A stretch of DNA of 64,000 bases from Poa pratensis (Eukaryota; Streptophyta; Magnoliopsida; Poales; Poaceae), in assembly GCA_947311845.1 (NCBI GenBank), contig CAMZMU010000071.1, positions 22,481,236 to 22,545,235 on the forward strand, in the 5' to 3' direction. This document shows, in pieces, positions 55,267-64,000 of the stretch. The position numbers were made by a program, and so were the translations under genes. Each line of letters opens with the position of its first letter. The stretch's first letter is position 1. The notes below the pieces were generated by a model. That model searched no databases, was not told where the DNA came from, and saw nothing but the letters and a program-made list of their open reading frames with translations.

Positions 55267-57119
55267 TATAACGTACACACATATTGTAATATATAAAGGA
55301 ACTTGTAGCGGACCTCAACTTGTAGTCATATATTTATTTTACTTTGATTCAACAAAATTGGGTTCACCAAGTTCGAAGCTAAATTTACAAATAACATAAC
55401 TGAATGGTAAAATATAACTTGACATTAACATTAGTCTATTTTTAATTATGGGTGTTTAATGGTATAATAACAAACATTTTGACTTCATATTGTCTATACA
55501 CTTATGTGGTTCAGTTTTCTGGTAGAATGAAAAACAACGCTTAAAGATCAGTCCACTCAAGAAAGTTCTCAGTGCAAAGTGAAAGATAACCAAAGTGGGC
55601 ACAGTTCCAAGAAATTAAGTAGCGGAATGACTCTAAAAAATGTAAAAATGTTTAGTATAAATAGGTGCACGTTACTTCCTTGAAACTTGTACAATAAAAA
55701 GGGGGGAGAGTATGGGATCCTTTGCGCTCAAAGCGAAGAGAACAAAGGGGGACGAGGAGTAAAATAAAAGAATGAATAAAACGAAAAGAAGCCTGGCCCA
55801 GGGCAGGCCCAGGCCACTATCAGGCCTTCAGATAGGCCTTGAAAGCCCGACTTAAATGTGTAGAACCCTACTTCGCCATCCCCTCCTGCCTCACTCGCTC
55901 CCCACCACAGCCGACGCCGCCGCCGACGACGAAAGAGAGAACGACAGCAACCCGCGGCGACAAAACCTTATCTGCGCATATTCTTGTTAGCAACGACAAC
56001 TAAGCTTTTATCTATCATCTGGATGATGATGCGGATTCTCCTCAGTGCAACGTCGTGTCAGCACTTGTTGTTATAAGATACATCGAAACACTTTGGCAAA
56101 CAAAATATTAAATGGTTCGGGATCACATTATTGGAACAAATCAGCTTTTAAATCACACTAAAAATCTCTAGCCTCAAGCTCTTCATCTTCAGTGGTTATG
56201 ATTTTAATGTACATAAGGATCAGACCAAATGCAACCGGACTGGGCTAATTTGACACATATATCCACGGACAAGTCTAGTTTGTCCGTCCGGGCAACCACA
56301 CCCGTTATATCCAAACACTCAAAAACATGCAAACATATGCACTCAGATCAAATCCTTTCAATACAAGTTCAATATATTTCAACAAGTCATCACAAAATAA
56401 AGGCATCACTAAGTTGGCCCAAGATTTGAACAACAACCCATTCTTCTTTATCAAGTATAAATTATTTCTCGATGGATTTGGGACCGGTATTTAATCAGCA
56501 CGCATCACAATTAAAATTTATCGTGCTAAAATGGACCCGACGATGATAAAGAAAAAGCAGAGGGATAAGAAAAAAACCTGCGGCATACCGAACATTTGGC
56601 CAAAGGCTTGGCCGAATTTGGCATCGAACTTGCCAGACCAACGATTGCATTCACCTGACAAGCCAGCATACATCTCATACCCTCCGGTGAGCATCGGAGG
56701 GCGAGCTCCTCATTTTCCGGTGTAGGGCTAAAACCTCCACCACAAGCGCATCTCATTAGATGTCGACTGCGGTAGAGTGGAGGGGATCAGAGTGGAGTGG
56801 AATAGTCGACACTGAGACTAGGGATTGGGCCGGGATGGAGATGTAGTGGGATATGTGTGGGTCATGACTAGGCCATCCTGGTTCGGATCGGACGTGGCGG
56901 GCGTATCCGGACAAACCCATCTCCGCCACACATTTGGACTTGATATGAGCCGTGTCAGACAACCTAATTCTTTAGGCTAGGTATGAGGGGTCCGATTGGG
57001 TAAACTTTTTGTGTGAATCGGCCGTATGGAGTTTTTTCCCTAGCAAGATTAGTTGTGGCTAGAGGACGATGCATTCAAGTTATACTAGAAGGACAAGGTG
57101 CGCATTGCTGCGCCCGCTA
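55267..57119. other. intergenic; promoter/leader-like piece and possible eroded Harbinger sequence
   Basis: About 55790-55970 looks like a plant 5' leader (GGCCCAGGCC motifs, CT-rich, then CCGACGCCGCCGCCGACGAC) but no substantial ORF follows. About 56225-57000 carries GTCCGTCCGGGCAACC and GTATCCGGACAAACCC, reminiscent of Harbinger subterminal sequence; no borders found. Confidence 0.3.
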
Positions 57120-57393
57120 CATTATAACCGAGAGAGAATGGAGATTTGTTGAAAATGGAAGTACCAGGATCATATTCACAAGGGATGCTTCGCAAACCAC
57201 TCGACGACACAGAAAATTAGTACCGTGCCAGCAAGTAAGCATAAGGCACAATCCCCGCTTATAACCAATACAGAAGGGAGGTTTGGTTGGAAATGGAAAT
57301 ACCATACCATATTCATAAGGGATTCACAAACCACTTTTCGACACAGAACAAATAGTACTGTGTCAGGTGTTGAACAAGTAAGCATAAGGCACA
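57120..57393 (+). repeat. tandem duplication, unit about 130 bp
   Basis: GGAAATGGAAATACC-type, CATATTCA(C/T)AAGGGAT, CACAAACCACTTTTCGACAC-type and GTAAGCATAAGGCACAATC segments occur twice in the same order; the second copy has a short insertion (GTGTTGAACA). Confidence 0.75.
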
Positions 57394-58274
57394 ATCATGT
57401 ACTTTACACGGTGCGTATTCCTATCCTATGATATAGTGCAACCAAAATGGCAAGCTTAAATTCACTATAAATAACAATATACATGTAAAGCTACATGGTT
57501 TAGACATGAGATGTTAAAATGTTGACATTTTGTTTTGAACTAATTCACATATTAGCATGTTCTTAAGTTAAAGATAATTAGGCACTTGGTTGGCTAGTAC
57601 TTAGAACAATGCAAAAGGACATGTATTCCAACTCAGGCATGCAACTCGGCTTAATTTGTGTAGTGCTCACATGGGATATAACTTCTTGGCAGGCCTTGGA
57701 ATATAGTGTCTTAGGAATATTCAATTGAAAGGCGGTTATATCCAGTTAATGTTCAAAAAGAACGAAAATACGAAAACAGAAGAAATTAGAGTTGCCGGAA
57801 AACATAATTGCAAGCGAGCACTCAGAGAATTGGATAGCAATGCAAACCTTCTCAATTTTTGAAGCAAAGTTTAATACGTGCAATGTGCAGAAGAGAAATT
57901 GGAGAGCGCGTCAAAGCAAACCATGATTAATAGAAAAATATGCAAGAACTGAACATACTAAGCAATTCCAACAATGTGAGACACCATCATACATGACATT
58001 AAATTGAGTATACTCTACTATGATCCTCTCCGGAGCAAAAACAAAACATCTCCTAGTGTCCAAGAAGAACTACCTATATTATCTGATTAATGAGGCTTCA
58101 TGCATAAAGATTTGGTCCCATCATGTGGCGTTTACTGGGTGAAGTAGAAGATTAGCCCATACGGTTTTTGGGGGAATATTTGGGCGTGGTTAAGCATTTA
58201 TGCCTGATACCACCTTTTGTATTGCATCGACCTAGAAAAACAAATGTTGTCATAGAAGAGATGAGCACAAAAGA
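57394..58274. other. AT-rich intergenic
   Basis: No gene or repeat recognised. Confidence 0.45.
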
Positions 58275-58455
58275 AGATGATTAGGATATATCCATAGATA
58301 ATGGTGATTATCCATGTTTGAACTGGAAGGAAATATTGAGTTTAACAGATTATTATTATAAGAAGAACTCATTCCTAGTTGGACATGATACTTTGATATT
58401 TCCTTCCATGTTTGAACTGGAAGGAAATAGCCATTATCTATGGATATATCCTCAT
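58275..58455. repeat. composite inverted and direct repeat
   Basis: GGATATATCCATAGATAATGG near 58282 recurs inverted near 58431, and CCATGTTTGAACTGGAAGGA occurs twice in direct orientation (about 58312 and 58408). Confidence 0.7.
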
Positions 58456-59203
58456 CAGAAGATCGTTCTATAGTAAATACTCGCAGTTCTATACTGAAGC
58501 TAAATTGAAGAAAAATAAAGCTATTTTCATTTAACATTAAGCAATTTTGTAGCCTTGTATTAGAAATAACTATAATAAAGCACCACGTTAATTGTTGCTT
58601 CCACTGTACTAAATGAAAGCAGAAAGGAAGACATCCATTCATATGTGGGATATATATATATCTTATTAAAGCTTAAAGTACTCTAACTAACTTTATTTTG
58701 CGCAAAGAGCAAGTCAGATTATCCATCCGTTCTTACAGTATGGAACACATAATACACAGGAAAATCATGCAGTAGGCAAAGGAACGAACAACCATTTTGA
58801 AATGTGAGCATCAGTGCCTACTTGCTTCAACCGGAAGACTGCAGGCGAAATAAAGGTCGTATTGCAGCTCTCCGATGGACTCCTACATGTCCTGACTTCT
58901 AACTTTTTAACATAGGATAAATCGAGCTTATTTGACAATTAAATCGTCTTCTACGTATCTTAATTGCTGAAACCCTTACATATGATAAATTGAGATTATA
59001 TGACTATTAAAATCTTTACATAGGATAGAGTTTTTCATGTTTACGCTTGTTAAATCTGATTACCCAATCTTACTATTTGTTGTGCACATATCAGTCAGGT
59101 GCTCGAATCTGAAAGTAACATTATTGTGATGCAAGGATATATTTCAGCCATGCTCCATAACATTTTGGTAGGTGTTGGGAAAGTTGAAACTTAGTCCCTT
59201 TTA
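58456..59203. other. AT-rich intergenic
   Basis: No gene seen. Confidence 0.45.
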
Positions 59204-59363
59204 CTCCCTCCGTATCAAAATATAAGACTCTCTACCTAGTTTGTACACACATGTATGTAGACATGTTTTAGTGCAAGGTTCACATGAATCTTGCACTAAA
59301 ACATGTCTAGATACATGTGTGTACAAGCTAGTTAGAAAGTCTTATATTTTGATACGGAGGGAG
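59204..59363. mobile_element. Stowaway MITE, 160 bp
   Basis: Ends CTCCCTCCGTATCAAAATAT and complement; arms pair through TTTTAGTGCAAG; TA on both sides. Confidence 0.93.
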
Positions 59364-59718
59364 TAGCATATTAGTATTTGATGAACAATCAAAAGTGCTC
59401 AATGAAATATTATGTAAAAAAATGTATAATTAGAGAACTCTTCTTATTTTTCAGCACAAATCTAGAGTTGTGCGATGAGACAATCTCTATGGGAAATTGC
59501 TTGAATGAAAATGACATATTAATATAGAGCAAGCAAACCTATTATTTGGAAGTGTAGCATGTAAGTTAGAAATGCTCCAGCAGCAACTATAGACATTGCT
59601 ACAGGAACATAATAAGCTCAGTTTGAATACTACAGCCATCAAACTTGAGTAGTTTACCTCAGATTTGTATTGGCATGCATGAAATGACCAAAAGATGAGC
59701 ATTCATTTCCATCTACAG
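59364..59718. other. AT-rich intergenic
   Basis: No feature beyond a possible acceptor CATCTACAG at its right end. Confidence 0.45.
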
Positions 59719-60007
59719 GTTGAAGTATAACTCTTGTGCGCTGTATTTGACTTCTGGGTGGAGTACTATGTTTGGAGATGATGGTCCTTCAGGATCTCTG
59801 GAAGTTGGCAAGCAGAAACAACCTGGTTGCTTGTTAGTTCCTAGTTTTGATGAACAATCTTTCCTAAGTAGATACCAATCAGTACTGTGTCAGAAAATTT
59901 TGCCCAAGTTACCTCCCTTGGAAGATTAAGTGAACGTGAGGTTCTTTTAAAGAATTGTGGTCCACATACCGAATCATACAGGAAATCTGTGGAGCAGCTT
60001 AAACCTG
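59719..60007 (+). pseudogene. xyloglucan alpha-1,2-fucosyltransferase (GT37, FUT1-like) exon remnant
   Basis: Between a plausible acceptor (CATCTACAG, to 59718) and a donor-like GTTAGT (60008), the strand reads GCLLVPSFDEQSFLSRYQSV and, in a shifted frame, SEREVLLKNCGPHTESYRKS and VEQLKPG. SFDE-LSRYQSV followed about 30 residues on by CGP-TESY-K-VEQLK is the signature just before the catalytic domain of plant family-37 fucosyltransferases, Golgi enzymes that add fucose to xyloglucan. Two frameshifts near 59895-59930 separate the parts, and the catalytic domain is missing. Fragment or captured exon rather than a gene. Confidence 0.7.
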
Positions 60008-61269
60008 GTTAGTATATTAAGCTTATGGACTGCTACCATTTTGTCTGGATAGCTTACTCCCCTATTAAGTAGTTCAAGAACTTCAATACTGGCTCTCCTG
60101 GGAGTTATGGAAACATGCTGAAAAGTAAAGTTATTCATTCTAGCCCTACTTTTCTCCATCTTTTTGGCTTATGAGTAGAGTAAATATAATAAGTTTTTTC
60201 TGTGAAAAAAGCATGAACCAATAGAAGATTTAAACAAATGCTTTGTACCAATGAAATCATGGCTCCATCCGACATGCTAATTATTCAACGAATGAAGCAT
60301 ACATAGATGACAACATACAATATATATTTCTTAGTAGCGGAAGTCTGGTTAGGCTTGAGTACGGTACCAGCACTAATGGATTGACATAAGTTAAAAAAAG
60401 TTCGAGTAGAAATACTATCTAAGTGCACACATGAAGAAAAGCAACATGTACAAATTATAACCACAATCCTGAACTAAACAAAAACTTGTACACTGAAGGG
60501 TAAGAAACCCAAAAACATTAATTTGAGCTAGCAATGCAAAAATTATCCGTTGATGAACACTTCTGGACTTAGAGAAGGCATGGCTTAAAAGTGCCTAAGA
60601 TATTTAGTCCACAACATATGTGACATGCAGAATTATGGTTACAACACTTATGCTACTACTTCCTGAGCACATCATGGCACTGGTAATGATACAGGGATAC
60701 AACATTTCTGAAAAGCCACAATAAGAGGGCAGTTTTGGTATTTACAAACAAATAAATATGTCATCGCTAGTAACCGCAAATTATCTTAATGTTTCCTATT
60801 TTTATAAGCATAACAAAGGTGTCAATTAGATAGAAATAGAGTAAATCATGTAACCTGCAGGGTCAGGAAGGAGTTGCCATTACAAAGAAATTTATAGGAC
60901 ATGGAAGAGGGGGGTAGGAGAGGAAGCACCGAAGCACAACTTGATGCTGCCGGAGCCGGAGAACGCGGAGAAAGGGAGGAATCACAACCGGCTTGCTGCC
61001 AGCGAGCTGTTGCTGGAGTCTGAGAGAAGGAGGAGGCCGTGAGCACGCGACAAGATATTGCTGCTGTAGTATGAGAGGGGCATAATCTGAGGATCCCACC
61101 ACCGCCAAGCTACTACTAGATCCTGGTAGGGGAAGGAAGCGAGGATCACGCCCGCGAGCTGCGGTTGGTGCCTGAGATGGGGGAGGATGCGAGGATCCCC
61201 TCACTGGTTTGCCGCGAGCAAGAAGGGTGGATTTGAGTTAAGCAGAAAGGGATGGTGCGGGACACATAC
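60008..61269. other. non-coding; intron of the minus-strand partial gene or intergenic
   Basis: If the exon at 61270-61446 is real, this is its first intron or beyond. I could not identify a following exon. About 60860-61200 is GC-richer, without a clear coding frame. Confidence 0.35.
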
Positions 61270-61446
61270 CTCATCGAAAGTTGTGAGATCGAGGAAGGGG
61301 ACGACGCTCTGTAGGCTGTAGACATCTTGTCCAGCACCACCGCAGCGCTTGCGCGTCCCGGCGGCGGCGGCCCTGTCGGCCTCCCGCAGCTCCTGCACCA
61401 CACGCTGCGCATCATCGTGGACGGCCATTGCCTCGCCGCCGGACAT
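61270..61446 (-). CDS. predicted first exon of an unidentified gene
   Basis: An ATG at 61446 opens 59 codons ending exactly at a donor-like GAG|GTATGTG (61270/61269). The peptide starts MSGGEAMAVHDDAQRVVQEL, continues READRAAAAGTRKRCGG and ends FLDLTTFDE. The first 30 residues look helical and charged. GC-rich composition and codon use fit a grass first exon. No family is recognised and no further exon was found, so this may be a gene fragment. A Mutator-like element begins 120 bp upstream. Confidence 0.4.
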
Positions 61447-61566
61447 GGAGAGATGGGGGGACAGTATGGCGCAGTGGCCGGTGGTGGTGCCATACCACCA
61501 TAAACGGCGAGAGGAATTGGATTGACCGGCAGTCGGGAGGCGAGGACCGACCAAAGGCCCGACACC

Positions 61567-62190
61567 GGGAGCCCCTATATCGCGCGGTACGCGGAGGGAG
61601 CGAAGCTCCGTGTACCCGCCTCCTGCTGCCATCCTTGTTATGGGCCGCGGCCCACCTTCTTCCTCTTCCCTCGTCATCCTCGCCTCGCCGTCCTTCCGCA
61701 TCGTCTTCCTCGCCTCGCCGTCGTCGACCCGCCCGCCGCCGGCCTAACCGCCTGCTGCCGCCACCCGCGGCCGGCGTCGCTACCTCGCCGCCCCGCCCTG
61801 CCCTAGCCGCCTCCTCCGCCGGTCCTCCGCCCCCCGGCCGGCCTCCCCTCTAAACCCTTCCCTCCCCCGCACCCGAACCCTAACCCTAACGCCGGTCGCC
61901 GGCGAGCTCGCCACCGCACCCTTACCCGCACCTGCACCCCCCTCGTTAAGGTTCTTCCTCTCCTCCATCGACGACGCCGTGGCTAACCGCGTCGTCCCCG
62001 ACTCCGGCGAGGTCCTGGCCTCACCTCCGCCGTCGACCCCTGCGTCGGTGAGTGGCCATGGTGAGGGGAGCTTCCATGGCGAGAGCATCGTTGTCTTCCT
62101 CGTGCAGCACCCTCCTCTCGCACGTGGGCCGGCCCAATCGGGTACGCGGAGGTTAGTAACCTCCGCGGTACGCGCGATATAGGTTTTTCC
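61567..62190. mobile_element. Pack-MULE candidate, 624 bp
   Basis: Perfect 9-bp target duplication CCCGACACC (61558-61566 and 62191-62199). Inverted ends share CCTATATCGCGCG and, further in, TACGCGGAGG. The interior is GC-rich, gene-like sequence: a plus-strand frame ending VANRVVPDSGEVLASPP runs up to a donor-like GTGAGT at about 62045. No transposase. This fits capture of a host exon by a Mutator-like element. Confidence 0.78.
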
Positions 62191-62199
62191 CCCGACACC

Positions 62200-62454
62200 C
62201 ACGAGCAAGCAAGGACGGTTCGCAAACAGGCACTGACAATTTGGCTCATCGTTTGACCCAGCACCAAACCATCTAGCGCCATCCATCCCACGCCGCGTCC
62301 ACCTGCGGGCCCACACTACGCCCAACAGCAGCACGACACGTAAACAACAAACAACAAATCACTAAATCGATGTGTCACTGATCTGCGGGCCTAGGTCCTG
62401 GATTCACCGCAAGCCTCCAATCACCGGGAGCTTAGTTTTCTTAGACTAATCATA
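62200..62454. other. GC-rich flank upstream of the partial gene
   Basis: Probably the displaced promoter-proximal region of the exon at 61270-61446; no motif identified. Confidence 0.3.
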
Positions 62455-62690
62455 GTAAGAAGTATCATACACTAGTATCATGCATATGATACTAGTTTAT
62501 GTTACTACCTCAATAGTGGGTAGTAACATATGTGTGGTATCATATAATCATGCATTTATTAGGCTATAGACTCATCTTGTCTCGAAATCCGTTATGTTAC
62601 GGTATCTACCTATGATACCACCATCATCTCTCTCCTTATTAATTGCAGTGACACATAAGCTTTTTATCAACATGACATGCATGATACTAC
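62455..62690. mobile_element. MITE with GACTAATCATAG-type end
   Basis: About 236 bp with repeated GTATCAT / ATGATAC and GTAGTAACATA motifs in both orientations, as in an abundant Triticeae MITE (recalled). Exact borders uncertain. Confidence 0.6.
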
Positions 62691-62693
62691 CTA

Positions 62694-62903
62694 CTCCCTC
62701 CGTCCTAGTACCCAAGGCATAATTTTCGAATATCTTGGCCCAAGGTGAAAATTGATTGGGGCTAAACTCTTGCATGCATTGGTGGGGGAGGCAACTAGCC
62801 ACTAGTTGAGATGGAATTAAAATACAATTGTGCCTAGGAGATGAGTGTAGTAATGGGACAAATGGTTTTTGGGATTATGCCCTGAGAACTGGGATGGAGG
62901 GAG
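62694..62903. mobile_element. Stowaway MITE, 210 bp
   Basis: Ends CTCCCTCCGTCCTAGTACCC and ACTGGGATGGAGGGAG, TA on both sides. Confidence 0.8.
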
Positions 62904-63504
62904 TATGATAGTCTTAGGGTTGCCGGATATCGGAGAAAAATCTTATGCGACCTGGTCGCTACGTCCCACACGGTGGACCAAGTTGTGCGTTTGTCACGTA
63001 GCAAAACGAATCTCAAAGCTTCTGGCCACTTATTCCCCAATTCCTAATCCCACGAGGACCAGCTCCTTCCCGACGGCATTGCTCGTTGATGACGCCGGCG
63101 CGGCGCTCCAGCCATGAACAACCTCCACCGCGCTTGACAGCGCAGCTCCTTCACGACGCCGTCGCTCGCGGCTCCAATGGCGCAGCTAGCCACGGCCACC
63201 CTTCAACGCGCCCGGCGACGCAACTCCCTCATGACGCCGTAGCTCCCGCGGCGCCACCGACACTCCAGCTAGCCCTCGGCCACCCTCCTCGACGCCTACG
63301 CTCGCGGCGGCGCTGACGGTCCGCCTCAACTAAGCCCCCGCCGGCCATGGTGTTGCCTTGACTGCCTTTGTTTGTATGTTCGACGGGTGCCACTGTTAGA
63401 TGGTGTTTCAGTTAGCAATACGACTGTCAGAAACTCAATTCATTTAGCTGGGGAGAGAATTAGGTGCTTCCGATTGTATAAATGATTGGATGTACATGTT
63501 TGCA
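62904..63504. other. intergenic with a GC-rich internal repeat
   Basis: No gene. At about 63137-63300 a unit with GCGCAGCTCCTTCACGACGC / GCAACTCCCTCATGACGC, CGTCGCTCGCGGC-type and CTAGCC..CGGCCACC motifs repeats about two and a half times, giving spurious open frames. Confidence 0.5.
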
Positions 63505-63640
63505 GAAATATTCAGGCAACAATATTCAGGTAGCAACAATACTCAGATTTGACAAATAACACAAAAATGTATTTTCACCAATATTCAGGCAACAACATTC
63601 AGGTAGCAAACTATATTCAGGTAGCAACAATATTTAGCTG
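63505..63640 (+). repeat. short minisatellite, ATTCAGG(C/T)A(A/G)CAA
   Basis: The 13-17 bp motif ATATTCAGGTAGCAACA and variants occurs about six times, split in two clusters. Confidence 0.75.
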
Positions 63641-63681
63641 ACATGCCCAGCTAACTAGCGCTGAGGAACCAACATAACACA

Positions 63682-63935
63682 TCACAGTTGAAATCCGTAT
63701 GAACTGGCACCTTCGCCGAAATCCATTTGGCAAGCGGCTGGTGTTGTGCCATCTCCATGAACCTCAAACAGCAGTCTTGTAAACTCTCCAAGGATAGGTG
63801 GAAGAAAATCTGGCTGATATTCTCCAAAAGGCAAAGTTGTGTATGGATTTCTATTATCAACACAGTCAACTTGTAAAGCTTCAGCTGTGGGTGGAACAAG
63901 TACTGATTCATTTGCTGGATGGCTAGAAACTTTTC
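63682..63935 (-). CDS. terminal exon of an unidentified gene (5' part outside the window)
   Basis: A minus-strand frame preceded by a good acceptor (ACACAATGTGCAG|G at 63935/63936) and ending in a stop at 63682. It reads SSHPANESVLVPPTAEALQV, then NRNPYTTLPFGEYQPDFLPP, ILGEFTRLLFEVHGDG and ends EGASSYGFQL. The mix of residues and the splice site suggest a real last exon. I do not recognise the family. The gene would continue to the right of the window. Confidence 0.5.
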
Positions 63936-64000
63936 CTGCACATTGTGTGTACATACAGGGAATTAGAACATTGAAACCTTGCCACTTATTCGCACATAAT

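Noticed and set aside
59974..60159. Minus-strand 61-codon frame with an acceptor-like TTTTCAG
   Set aside because: It overlaps the fucosyltransferase-like exon on the other strand and lacks a convincing donor; kept as coincidence.

Overview
The window looks like intergenic DNA from a large grass genome, most likely wheat, barley, rye or Aegilops (Triticeae). The evidence is the many Stowaway-type MITEs with CTCCCTCCGT ends, nested LTR retrotransposons of Triticeae type, PIF/Harbinger fragments, a grass-type Helitron end and one GC-rich monocot gene. Family names are given from memory of these repeats; no database search was run.

Region 1-7010 is the 3' part of a Ty1/copia element (SIRE/Maximus-like): a broken pol, an extra downstream ORF and a 1265-bp 3' LTR. 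It is inserted in a minus-strand Ty3/gypsy element (7011-16304). That element is itself interrupted by a 1.2-kb hAT element (8738-9931) and a 4.2-kb solo LTR (10310-14532), and it sits in a PIF/Harbinger remnant ending at 17102.

The clearest host gene is a minus-strand plant U-box/ARM E3 ubiquitin ligase (PUB16-like) at 17943-19871. A one-base frameshift removes its last ~50 residues. Beyond it lie a LINE remnant, a compact LTR retrotransposon without gag-pol (21357-23663), and a second gypsy fragment split by a 2.2-kb solo LTR (27013-29223).

The central feature is a direct tandem segmental duplication, copy A at 31190-36562 and copy B at 37703-43312. The two copies carry different insertions (Stowaway, two MULE-type MITEs and a Helitron in A; a retroposon and two single-ORF PIF/Harbinger-like elements in B). 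For most of them the other copy shows the empty site. A Harbinger transposase fragment fills the junction.

The right third (43313-64000) holds a 5'-truncated LINE inserted in a very small Stowaway MITE, further MITEs, a MULE-like element full of TTTTGCTAC/GTAGCAAAA palindromes (53636-54579), a xyloglucan-fucosyltransferase-like pseudo-exon, a Pack-MULE candidate just upstream of a predicted first exon, and a terminal exon of an unidentified gene at the right edge. No rRNA, tRNA or CRISPR features were seen.
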